From positions 1 through 41,954 of the forward strand of contig CALFJC010000018.1 in NCBI GenBank assembly GCA_937877655.1: a stretch of 41,954 nt of DNA, written 5' to 3'. Under the pieces are notes generated by a model, which saw nothing but the letters and a program-made list of their open reading frames with translations, had not been told where the DNA came from and did no database searches. This DNA is from an uncultured Selenomonadales bacterium (GTDB lineage: Bacteria; Bacillota; Negativicutes; Selenomonadales; Selenomonadaceae). Of the stretch, positions 32,910 through 40,891 are shown piece after piece. Position 1 is the first letter of the stretch. Every line of letters begins with the position of its first letter. A program made the position numbers and the translations under genes.

Positions 32910-33917
32910 ATGAAAAAAAGAAAATTGCGTGAGCTTGAAATCTCGGCGATTGGCATGGGTTGCATGGGATTTTCGCACGGCTACGGTGCCTGTCCGCCCG
33001 AAAATGAATCCATTCGTCTGATTCGTTCGGCTTATGAAGACTACGGCTGTACTTTTTTCGACACAGCAGAAGGTTACGGCGCGGGCGAAAATGAAATTCT
33101 TGTCGGCAAGGCAATTAAACCCTTTCGCGACAAAATTATTCTCGCTACGAAGTTCATGCCCGAAATTTTTATAACAACTGAAGAAATTCCCGAAGGTAAA
33201 ACTTCCCGGCGCGGTGTTCGCAATGCCCTTGAAGCTTCGCTTAAACGTCTGCAAACGGATTACATTGATTTGTATTACGAACATCGCGTTCCGCCCAATC
33301 GTGACGTGGCGGAAGTTGCCGAATGGATGGGCGAACTGATTAAGGAAGGGAAAATTCGTGCTTGGGGCGTTTCGGAGGCGACTCCCGAACAAATTAAACG
33401 CGCTCATGAAGTTACGCCGCTTACTGCCGTCCAAAGTGAATATTCAATTATGGAACGCAAATACGAACGCGAGGTTATTCCGCTTTGCAAGGAATTGAAT
33501 ATCGGTTTTGTGGCGTTTTCTCCAATGGCCGGCGGATTCTTAAGCGGCAAATATTCCAGCAAAGATAAATTTGAAGGCGACGACGTGCGCAGAGCAATTA
33601 CGCGTTTCACTAAAGAGAATATGGACGCCAATCAATCTTTGCTCGATATGCTGAAACAATTTGCCGCCGATAAAGGCGCAACTCCCGCGCAGATTTCGTT
33701 GGCATATCTGCTGTGCAAAAATGATTTCGTTGTTCCGATACCCGGCATGCGTCGCGACGAACGTTTGAAAGAAAATTTCGGCGCGGCGGACGTTGTGCTT
33801 GATAAAAATGAACTCGCCGCCCTCGAAGAAGCTTTATCAAAAATTACAATTCACGGTGACAGAAAAGATTCCGACATTCAAAAGCTCGGCACGATTAAAA
33901 GTCTGGCGAAAAGTTGA
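32910..33917 (+). CDS. Aldo/keto reductase family oxidoreductase
   Basis: A 335-residue NADPH-dependent reductase of the general AKR family. The catalytic tetrad is visible as Asp and Tyr in FFDTAEGYGAGENE, Lys in ILATKF and His in YYEHRVPP. GVSEATPEQI and the cofactor region near IPGMRRDERLKEN follow. ATG 32910 is used with GGAGG 8-9 bp upstream; the GTG at 32901 lies in that site. The substrate is unknown. It ends in a terminator and stands alone. Confidence 0.93.
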   Translation: MKKRKLRELEISAIGMGCMGFSHGYGACPPENESIRLIRSAYEDYGCTFFDTAEGYGAGENEILVGKAIKPFRDKIILATKFMPEIFITTEEIPEGKTSRRGVRNALEASLKRLQTDYIDLYYEHRVPPNRDVAEVAEWMGELIKEGKIRAWGVSEATPEQIKRAHEVTPLTAVQSEYSIMERKYEREVIPLCKELNIGFVAFSPMAGGFLSGKYSSKDKFEGDDVRRAITRFTKENMDANQSLLDMLKQFAADKGATPAQISLAYLLCKNDFVVPIPGMRRDERLKENFGAADVVLDKNELAALEEALSKITIHGDRKDSDIQKLGTIKSLAKS

Positions 33918-33935
33918 ACAGATTTTTTCGTAACA

Positions 33936-33975
33936 AAAAAGCCGCTCCGATTTTTGTGGCGGCTCATTTTTATTT
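33936..33975 (+). terminator. Terminator of the aldo/keto reductase gene
   Basis: AGCCGC and GCGGCT pair around a 13-nt loop, with a T-rich tail (catttttatttt), 20 bp after the stop codon. Confidence 0.75.
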
Positions 33976-33984
33976 TGAAAATAA

Positions 33985-34500
33985 AATTCTTAAGCCCTGC
34001 CGACGACTTCCATTTTTTGCGCAACACATGCCGTAACTTTGCAAATTTCTATGGCGAAATATTTTCTAAGATTGAAAGCATTGGAATTGCTCGCCATAAA
34101 TTCCAGATTCTTTGACGCCGTCGGTAAAGGCAATTCTTAAATCAGCCTCATAATTTACTTTGCAAATGCCGCAACTCACGGCATCACGATAACGGGCGTA
34201 CCACATTCTTTTGACGACAACGTAAATTGTCGAAACGCTCACGTTAAATTTTTTTGCGAGTGCAACTTGCTCGAATTCTTTATCACCGGGAATGCAGTAT
34301 GTGCGAATATAACGAACGTCGTCTGCCGTCAGTTTTGAATTTTTGCATTTTGTACCTTTCCCAATGCATTAAAGACATATTGCAGTCATGTTTGATATTT
34401 TCACTGTAAGTGCCCCCATTCAAGATTTTCAACGGCACAATTCCATTTGTTTCCGTCTTTGTAGTTGACGAATATCGCGTTAATCTTCATGAGACAGATT
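33985..34500 (-). pseudogene. Remnant of a phage-type HNH endonuclease with HTH domain
   Basis: Read on the minus strand with frameshifts, two typical blocks remain. One is VNYKDGNKWNCAVENLEWG (the HNH signature, usually H-x-DGNxxNN-x-NLEW; the key His is replaced by Tyr). The other is KLTADDVRYIRTYCIPGD, followed by VALAKKFNVSVSTIY, the helix-turn-helix that often accompanies such enzymes. Several stop codons and frame changes break it. It is probably a leftover of a phage or homing element. Confidence 0.65.
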
Positions 34501-35345
34501 TTTAAGGTTAAACGGTAAATTTTTGAGTGCATCCGACTCCGAGAAAAATTTCTGCATGAATTTTTGTGCGTGCGGCAAAAACTTGTAAAACTCTGCCTGT
34601 AAAAATTTTTTCCGCTTGTTCGTCATAGATAATCGCTGCCGCATTACAACAGCTCCTCACGAGTTTTCTGCGCGGGGTATCAACAACAGGAAATTCAGAA
34701 CTTTTTATGGGCGTCTTGTCCTTGTTCTCAAAAACGACTTTCAAGACGCACTATTCCAAATGTCGATGTTCACGACGCGAGTTAGTTTCAAAGCAATCAT
34801 TACAAGATTGACTACGATTGAAAGCAGAATTGCATAATCGGCGGACGCATCGCAAATGATAAAAGCCGTCTGCTTCGCTCGGTCGGCTTTTATGTTCATG
34901 AGAGTCAAAGTCTCGCCTAAGTGAATTGCCAAATAACTTATTTCGTCTTCGTTGACGGCAATTTTTTTTCAACTCCTCAATAAATTTCTTCGCAATAACT
35001 CCGATTGGAAACGCCAAAGCATATTCTCTCTTAACGACATTCAAAATTTCGTTGTGAATGCTGTTAAAGAATCAGTGACTAAAGATGAATTTTAATCCTC
35101 CTGCCGCAAAGTTTCATCTGCGCGAAAGTCAATCTCGACAATTTTAAAAACACGCTCCAACATTTTTTCGGTTAAGTTTTAAACTTGCCGGCTGATTTGG
35201 CTTTCGCTCGGAATGTGTTTATTGCCCGCGATTAAATGTTGCACGATATAATAAGTTTAATTGGATAATGCGTCGACGCCGAAGATAAAATAAATTTTCA
35301 CAAAAATTGCCGTCGCCATAGAAAATTTCCTTTGCTCCTCAATCG
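34500..35345 (-). pseudogene. Remnant of a BglG/MtlR-type PRD transcriptional regulator
   Basis: Minus-strand fragments in different frames resemble a PTS-regulated PRD activator or antiterminator: HLIAGNKHIPSESQ, LTEKMLERVFKIVEIDF, YALAFPIGVIAKKFIEEL and then IAVNEDEISYLAIHLGE, the E-x-x-YLxxHL hallmark of a PRD. An EIIB-like stretch (TAFIICDASADYAIL) and an end with SSEFPVVDTPRR follow. At least three frameshifts and several stops are present, so it cannot give a full protein. No PTS genes remain nearby. Confidence 0.6.
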
Positions 35346-35559
35346 CCTTGCTCTCACGAAATTTGAAAGCGACGTTGTGTTCTTATTCGGGACACTCCGT
35401 TTTCCGCCACGCATTGAAATTTTTCTTCAAAAAAAGTCATTCCGATTATCGGGCGATTGATTTTTATTTTAAGATAAATATGTTCTATGTTGCAGGAAAT
35501 ACTTTTGACGCAACGAATAGGTTTTTGACGCGAAAAAATTTTGGGAGAGGTGAACTTTT

Positions 35560-36900
35560 ATGGAGATGTTTTTGGGATTTCTTGTGCTCTTGGCGTGTTT
35601 AATCGTCGGCGTGCGGCACGGAGGCATCGGGCTTGCCGTCATAAGCGGTATTGGTCTCGTAATTTACACATTCATATTCGGTTATAAGCCCGGCTCGCCG
35701 CCAATCGACGTTATGTTGACGATTTTGGCTGTCGTAACCTGCGCGGGCTTTCTGCAAACTTCGGGCGGCTTAACCGTCATGTTAAAATACGCCGAAAAAT
35801 TCTTGCGCAATAATCCAAAGCACGTAACAATTCTTGCGCCGCTCACAACTTGGTTTTTAACAGTTTTATGCGGCACGGGGCACGTTGTCTACACAATGTT
35901 CCCGATTATTTACGACATAGCGATTAAACAAAACATTCGCCCCGAACGTCCGATGGCTGTCGCTTCTGTAGCGTCGCAGATGGGTATTTGCGCGTCGCCC
36001 GTCTCGGTCGCTATCGTTTCTATCGTCGGATTCATGGCTACTGCGGGTTATAATTATTCCGTCCTGCAAATTTTGGCTGTCGCCATGCCGGCAACCGGTA
36101 TCGGTGTTTTCGTCGCAGCTCTTTGGAGTTATCGGCGCGGAAAAGACCTCGATAAGGATGAACGCTTCCAAGAATTCATCAAAGACCCTGAGAACAAAAA
36201 ATATGTTTACGGCGAGACAGAATCTCTTATGGATAAGGAACTTCCGCCAAGTTTTTATCACGCAATGTATATTTTCTTCGCAGGAATTATCGTTATCGCC
36301 GCGCTCGGCAATTTCCCCGATCTTTTACCGCATTTTCCCAATGCCAAAGGCGATTTGAAACCAATTTCCATGACGGCGGTCATTCAAATGGTTATGTTGC
36401 TCGTCGCAGCCACAATTCTTTTCGTCTGCAAGGTAAAAGCTAAAGATGTCGGCAACAGCCAGGTTTTTAAGTCCGGTATCGTCGCGTTGGTCTCGGTTTA
36501 CGGCGTCGCTTGGATGGCGAATACCTGTTTTGGCGCGCATATGGACTTTTTAAAGGAATTTTTGGGCAATGCCGTTGCAGAGTATCCTTGGGCTTTCGCA
36601 ATTATCGCATTTTTAACTTCCAAACTCGTTAATTCGCAGGCGGCGGCTATCGCTATCGTCTTTCCGATGGCTTTAAGTGTCGGTATGGATCCCGTTATCA
36701 TCATGTCCTTTATCAGCGCGTGTTACGGTTACTTCTTCCTGCCAACTTATCCTTCCGACCTCGCGTGTATCGGTTTCGACCGTTCGGGCACAACTCGCAT
36801 TGGTAAATATATTTTGAACCATTCTTTCATGATTCCCGGCTTAATCGGCGTCATAAGCGGTTGTTGCGTCGGTTTCGTCATGGCTCATATCGTTTTGTAA
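35560..36900 (+). CDS. dcuB: Anaerobic C4-dicarboxylate transporter, DcuA/DcuB family
   Basis: A 446-residue inner-membrane exchanger for fumarate, succinate, malate or aspartate, with 10-12 hydrophobic segments. Family blocks are clear: GGIGLAVISGIGLVIYTF, PPIDVMLTILAVV, TVLCGTGHVVYTMFPIIYD and NIRPERPMA with ASPVSVAIVS. It fits fumarate respiration or succinate export in an anaerobe. The exact Dcu subtype (A or B) cannot be decided by eye; B is preferred from overall resemblance. ATG 35560 has GGGAGAGGTG upstream. It is a single gene with its own terminator. Confidence 0.9.
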   Translation: MEMFLGFLVLLACLIVGVRHGGIGLAVISGIGLVIYTFIFGYKPGSPPIDVMLTILAVVTCAGFLQTSGGLTVMLKYAEKFLRNNPKHVTILAPLTTWFLTVLCGTGHVVYTMFPIIYDIAIKQNIRPERPMAVASVASQMGICASPVSVAIVSIVGFMATAGYNYSVLQILAVAMPATGIGVFVAALWSYRRGKDLDKDERFQEFIKDPENKKYVYGETESLMDKELPPSFYHAMYIFFAGIIVIAALGNFPDLLPHFPNAKGDLKPISMTAVIQMVMLLVAATILFVCKVKAKDVGNSQVFKSGIVALVSVYGVAWMANTCFGAHMDFLKEFLGNAVAEYPWAFAIIAFLTSKLVNSQAAAIAIVFPMALSVGMDPVIIMSFISACYGYFFLPTYPSDLACIGFDRSGTTRIGKYILNHSFMIPGLIGVISGCCVGFVMAHIVL

Positions 36901-36911
36901 AAATCTGTTTG

Positions 36912-36954
36912 AAAAAAAATTATCTCCCGCCGAAATTTGACGGGAGATTTTTTT
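36912..36954. terminator. Bidirectional terminator between dcuB and pgeF
   Basis: ATCTCCCGCC and a GACGGGAGAT arm pair around AAATTT, flanked by A8 on the left and T7 on the right. It ends dcuB on the plus strand and pgeF on the minus strand. Confidence 0.9.
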
Positions 36955-36969
36955 ATGGAAAAAATTTTT

Positions 36970-37800
36970 TCAATTTTTTAATGCGATAAGGGCGGCGATT
37001 CTGCCTGTTCGGTCGAGATTATTTTTCTGCGCGGCGCGGAAGGAGAAATAGGAAGAGTTTTCGCAACAGGTACATTTGGCGGCAACGTCGATATTTTCTT
37101 CGGGCACGCCGACTTCGAGGAGTTGAAGGACATTAGCCCGCCACAAGTCCAGAAAAATTTTTCCGTCGCGCTTGATTAAAAGTTCGTCGTGATTTTCTGG
37201 GAAAGATTTTTTGCATTTATCGATAACATTGCCGCCGACTTCGTAGCAACAAGCCCCGATTGAAGGCGCGATACCGATTAAGCAATTTTCGGGCTGAGTT
37301 CCGAACTCGGAATGCATTTTGAGAAGAGTTTTTGCGGCGATTTTTTTCAGAGTGCCCTTCCACCCGCCGTGAGCGAGTCCGACGGCACGATTTTTGATGT
37401 CGACAAAGAAAATGGGGACGCAATCGGCGAAACAGAGCATGAGCGGCAATTCGGGCGTGTTTGTGATAAGAGAATCGGTTTCGGGGATAGAATCTGCGTA
37501 ATTGGCAGAGCCGCAACCGCGAAAATTTTCGTCGACGCGGAAAATTTTATCGCCGTGAACTTGATTAGGCGTGACAATATCGGAAAGATTAAATCCGAGC
37601 GATTGTAGAAAGAATTTTCTGTTGGAAAGAACGTCGTTTGGCTCGTCGCCGACGTGGAGCGCGAGATTCAAGCTGTCGAAAGGCGGCTTACTGACTCCGC
37701 CGAGCCGTGTTGAAACAGCATGTTTAACCAAATCTTCGGGGAACGTTGAAAATTTTCCGTGCCAAAGATTATTTTCTGTTCGTTTTAAAAAATAACTCAT
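36970..37800 (-). CDS. pgeF: Laccase-domain purine nucleoside phosphorylase/peptidoglycan editing factor
   Basis: YfiH/DUF152 family protein, 276 residues. Zinc and active-site elements are present: CFADCVPIFFVD, the His in GLAHGGWKGTL, and IGACCYEVG. Family members act on adenosine and inosine or remove misplaced L-Ser from UDP-MurNAc. ATG 37800 has GGAGG; the longer frame upstream is translated repeat element (GARPCAPVS) and is rejected. Element copy B separates it from the DUF2939-like gene. Confidence 0.93.
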   Translation of the reverse strand: MSYFLKRTENNLWHGKFSTFPEDLVKHAVSTRLGGVSKPPFDSLNLALHVGDEPNDVLSNRKFFLQSLGFNLSDIVTPNQVHGDKIFRVDENFRGCGSANYADSIPETDSLITNTPELPLMLCFADCVPIFFVDIKNRAVGLAHGGWKGTLKKIAAKTLLKMHSEFGTQPENCLIGIAPSIGACCYEVGGNVIDKCKKSFPENHDELLIKRDGKIFLDLWRANVLQLLEVGVPEENIDVAAKCTCCENSSYFSFRAAQKNNLDRTGRIAALIALKN

Positions 37801-37812
37801 GAAAAACCTCCG

Positions 37813-38097
37813 AAAAGCAATGCGTAATTCGTAATGCGTAATGCGCAATTCGTAATGAAAAAGATTTACAGCGGTTGGTGAAGACACGGGCGCACATGGA
37901 CGTGCGCCCGCCGGCAACGAAAACAGGATGTTTTCTTTGCCGGATACGCCCCTGCGAGGTGCCTTTTCTTTTTGCTACTTTTTCTTTGGGCAAGCAAAGA
38001 AAAAGTAGTTTAAAAAATAAATTTCATGTTTGACTCAATCGAAGGATACGCCGAGATGGTTTTGCGTCGTCCACTTTAGAAAAAAGGGGACAATATC
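37813..38097 (-). repeat. Intergenic multi-hairpin element, copy B
   Basis: About 285 bp, in the same orientation as copy A and closely similar over most of its length. It has the GGGCGCAC/GTGCGCCC, GCCGGCAACGAAAACA/TGTTTTCTTTGCCGG and CTACTTTTTCTTTG/CAAAGAAAAAGTAG stems. The last stem shows compensatory changes relative to copy A (CAAC/GTTG against CTAC/GTAG). A heptamer array (cgtaatg/cgtaatt) precedes it. No gene is seen. Confidence 0.9.
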
Positions 38098-39273
38098 TCA
38101 CGGTAATTCGGGTAAATTTCTCGCGACAGCCGAATTATGAACAATTTCTTCAACCCGCTGATCAAATACAAGCTCCTGTTTGTGCAAACTCGCCGCCGTA
38201 TCCAAATCCGCCGCGCTGTTTTCCGTTATCCCCTTAATGTAAGACTGCCAAGCCAAAATCGAAATTCGCGTTGATTCTTTTCTTAGACTCGCCAAAAATT
38301 GTGCGCCCTGCGGTATCGGAATTTGATCCAACTCCGCTTGCCGACTTTCCAACGAAGGAATTACCGTGCCCGAAATATAATCCGCAACTTCGGCGCGTTG
38401 CTCCGCCGTCATGATTCCGCTCGACGATCTCTGCAAAGTTATAAAAATGTCCTGCTCCTCCTCAAAAGTTCTGTTGTACCGATAAACAATCTCCGCCGTG
38501 TCGTCAATGTACTCCGCCAAATTTTGCCGCAAAATCGGCGAAACCGCATCCAGATAGCCGCGATAATTTTCAACGCGGACAATTTTCCAATCACTGCCGC
38601 TCAAATTGAAACTCAAGCCCGGAAATTTTATCTTGCGCCCCAAAATTTCAAACTCCTTGCCGCCGATATTGAAACTTTCATTCGCCAAATCCTTAATCGT
38701 AACTTTCAAGGTAAAAGGCACTTGCGAATATTCCTCGACGACAGCAAAAGTCGCCGTCGCCTCTTCTTCAAGCAATTCCACTTCCTCAAGATCAATCAGC
38801 GAAGTGTGACGAATCAAACTTCTGTCAAGCAAAATATCATAATCGACGCCGAGTTGCCGCCCTTTTAAAATTCCGCCCGGCAAAGTCCATTCGCCCGTGT
38901 CAAGATAAGTGTTGATAACTTTTACTGCGCCGTTGCACATTTGCCGCCGAATCAACACGTAAAAATTTTCAAAAAGAGTCCGTTCGCGGTCTGAAAGTTG
39001 AGTATCGTATTTAAATAAATCGCTCGTCAAATCGTCGTAAGCCGCAGTCGTTACCGAATTTAAATCAATGTGGCGGCGAAAAGTATTTGCATCTCCCGCT
39101 TTGAAAGCCGCAACCATCTCGCGCATCGCATATTCGGGCGTTTTGGTGTAAACGGAGAAGTAAAAAAATATTCCGCCGAATATCAGCAGGAAAAAAAATC
39201 CGATAAATAATTTTTCGCGCTCGCGTCGCCTGCGCCTTTCGCTGAGCCGTCTCCTCCAAGTATAATCGTCCAT
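38098..39273 (-). CDS. Membrane-anchored DUF2939-like protein of unknown function
   Basis: A 391-residue protein. A basic N-terminus rich in Arg (RRRLSERRRRREREK) precedes one transmembrane segment (~23-42), so the rest is outside the cytoplasm. Residues ~47-110 resemble DUF2939 (YAMREMVAAFKAGDANTFRRHIDLNSV). The remainder alternates beta-rich and helical segments without a recognisable motif. It starts right after the surE stop (2-bp gap), with its ribosome binding site in the end of surE. The function is unknown. Confidence 0.7.
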   Translation of the reverse strand: MDDYTWRRRLSERRRRREREKLFIGFFFLLIFGGIFFYFSVYTKTPEYAMREMVAAFKAGDANTFRRHIDLNSVTTAAYDDLTSDLFKYDTQLSDRERTLFENFYVLIRRQMCNGAVKVINTYLDTGEWTLPGGILKGRQLGVDYDILLDRSLIRHTSLIDLEEVELLEEEATATFAVVEEYSQVPFTLKVTIKDLANESFNIGGKEFEILGRKIKFPGLSFNLSGSDWKIVRVENYRGYLDAVSPILRQNLAEYIDDTAEIVYRYNRTFEEEQDIFITLQRSSSGIMTAEQRAEVADYISGTVIPSLESRQAELDQIPIPQGAQFLASLRKESTRISILAWQSYIKGITENSAADLDTAASLHKQELVFDQRVEEIVHNSAVARNLPELP

Positions 39274-39275
39274 TT

Positions 39276-40031
39276 TTATCCCCTGAAGATTTTACGGAGC
39301 TCGATAAGCTCTTCATAATCGGCGGTGTCGCAATGCAACGGCGTAACAGAAATAAATCCCAGATTAACCGCGTGAATATCGGTGCCTTCGCCGGCGTCAA
39401 TGTCGTAAACCGTGCCGCCGATATGGAAATAAGCGCGCCCCTCGTCGTCGGTGCGGCTTGTGAAAGCGTTGATATAATCTCTGTGTCCGAGCCGCGTGCT
39501 CATAAATTCGGCTTTGCCTGCGCGGAATTTTTTTGGGAAATTTAGATTGTGCAGGAAAGGTTCGTTTTTAATGCTTAAAATTTTTTCAAGATAGTTGACG
39601 GTCGATTCAGCCGCCGCGTCGAAAGGAATTTCCGAATTTTTATCTCTTGAAACTGCCAGCGAAGGAATTTTATGAAGAAAACCCTCCAAAGCCGCGCCGA
39701 CAGTTCCCGAATACAAAACATCGGTCGCAAGATTCGCGCCGTCATTTATCCCCGAAATAACCGCGTCAAAAATTTTTCCGTCGTTCATGCCCTCAAGATA
39801 AATTTTTACACAATCGGTCGGCGTCCCGTCAAAAATCCACGCCTCAAAATCGGGATTGTCAAAGCGTTTGTATTCAACTTCGCGCAGGATGCTCAAGGCA
39901 TGTGACATTCCGCTTTGTTGATTCAGCGGCGCGGCGATTGTCACTTCATGCCCGCGATTTTTCAGCGCGGCGGCAAGTGTCCAAAGTCCCGCGCCTTTTA
40001 TCCCGTCATCATTCGTCAATAAAATTTTCAA
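39276..40031 (-). CDS. surE: 5'-nucleotidase SurE
   Basis: Metal-dependent nucleoside monophosphate phosphatase, 251 residues from TTG 40031 (GGGGTG upstream). It begins with the family signature MKILLTNDDG (Asp8 and Asp9 bind the metal). SGINDGANLATDVLYSGTV is the second active-site block, and APLNQQSGMSHALS carries the metal-site Ser. It is complete. Transcription runs into the DUF2939-like gene. Confidence 0.96.
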   Translation of the reverse strand: MKILLTNDDGIKGAGLWTLAAALKNRGHEVTIAAPLNQQSGMSHALSILREVEYKRFDNPDFEAWIFDGTPTDCVKIYLEGMNDGKIFDAVISGINDGANLATDVLYSGTVGAALEGFLHKIPSLAVSRDKNSEIPFDAAAESTVNYLEKILSIKNEPFLHNLNFPKKFRAGKAEFMSTRLGHRDYINAFTSRTDDEGRAYFHIGGTVYDIDAGEGTDIHAVNLGFISVTPLHCDTADYEELIELRKIFRG

Positions 40032-40049
40032 AGTTATCACCCCGTTTTT

Positions 40050-40132
40050 CAATTAGGAATTAGGAATGAGGAATTAATAATTAAAAAACGTTTTCCATTC
40101 CTAATTCCTAACTCCTAATTCCTAATTAACTC
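40050..40132. repeat. Inverted heptamer arrays between surE and the pagL-like gene
   Basis: aattaggaattaggaatgag and, after an AT-rich spacer, attcctaattcctaactcct with two more units are mutually complementary over about 25 bp. They could form a long hairpin between the two divergent genes. Confidence 0.75.
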
Positions 40133-40139
40133 CGTCGCC

Positions 40140-40168
40140 TTGATAAAAAATTTTTGCTGTGATAAATT
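40140..40168 (+). promoter_or_regulatory. Promoter of the pagL-like gene
   Basis: TTGATA (40140-40145) and TAAATT (40163-40168) are 17 bp apart, with an AAAAATTTTTG tract in the spacer like those of metQ and the peptide operon. Confidence 0.55.
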
Positions 40169-40198
40169 GGCTAAAAAATTTTTTGGAGGCGGCGATTT

Positions 40199-40819
40199 AT
40201 GAAAAAATTTCTGTCAATGCTCGCAATCAGTCTTTTAACCGTGAGTGTTGCCAATGCCGAAGAAATTTCCGAGCCCGAAGAAAATATTGATTCGGAAGAA
40301 ATTTCCAAGCCCGATAAAAAAATTTGGGAAAATGCCAACGAAATTCAATTTGAATATCTTGAAGGCAACAAGTTCAGTCAACGTAACGTCAACAATTACA
40401 ACGTTCACTTTTTCGAGAAAGTTACCGACAGCGGCGCGATGAGTTATTGGCGCGGACTGACTTTCACGCGAGCCGTCGGCTACACAAATCCGCGCAAGGA
40501 CGGCGGCGTCCATCATGACAGTCAAGGCGTCGGACTCGGTCCCGCTTTCATGTTGCGTTGGGATAAAAAGGTTTCGGGAAAACTTCACGGCTCGTTGGAT
40601 TTTACGGGCTCGTTCATGCTCTACAACAAAGCCCATCCCTACGACGGACGCGCTTACGGTTTTCTCTGGCGACTCGGTCCGCGTCTCACTTGGCAATTTC
40701 GCGAAGAAGATTCTTTCAGTCTCGGCTATTCAATCAGCCATTTTTCAAACGGCTTGCGCAGTCACAATCCCGGCTACAACACGCTCGGCTTTTCTGTCGG
40801 TTATTCTCACAACTTTTAG
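40199..40819 (+). CDS. PagL-like lipid A 3-O-deacylase (acyloxyacyl hydrolase family)
   Basis: A 206-residue exported protein. Signal peptide 1-20 ends in A-N-A. An acidic linker (residues 21-45) is followed by a small beta-barrel with alternating hydrophobic strands and an aromatic C-terminus (FSVGYSHNF). SISHFSNG contains the His-x-Ser pair of PagL-type enzymes, and RSHNPGYN follows as in the family. These proteins remove an acyl chain from lipid A in the outer membrane. Its presence supports a diderm cell. ATG 40199 has GGAGG. Confidence 0.8.
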   Translation: MKKFLSMLAISLLTVSVANAEEISEPEENIDSEEISKPDKKIWENANEIQFEYLEGNKFSQRNVNNYNVHFFEKVTDSGAMSYWRGLTFTRAVGYTNPRKDGGVHHDSQGVGLGPAFMLRWDKKVSGKLHGSLDFTGSFMLYNKAHPYDGRAYGFLWRLGPRLTWQFREEDSFSLGYSISHFSNGLRSHNPGYNTLGFSVGYSHNF

Positions 40820-40821
40820 GG

Positions 40822-40888
40822 AATAGCTGATAGTTGATAGCTTATAGAAAAAAAACTATAAGCTATAAGCTATAAGCTAACAGCTAAC
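40822..40888. terminator. Bidirectional terminator built of heptamers between pagL-like gene and ftsY
   Basis: TAGCTTATAG and CTATAAGCTA form a stem around A8. Flanking ataagct and aacagct units extend the stem. It fills the 72-bp gap between two converging genes. Confidence 0.65.
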
Positions 40889-40891
40889 AGC

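Noticed and set aside
35348..35602. 84-codon plus-strand frame before dcuB
   Set aside because: It has no ribosome binding site, no recognisable motif and runs through the dcuB start into another frame.
37801..37917. N-terminal extension of PgeF, reading GARPCAPVS
   Set aside because: The stretch is translated repeat element B; the same false peptide appears from copy C. The real start has GGAGG in front of ATG 37800.
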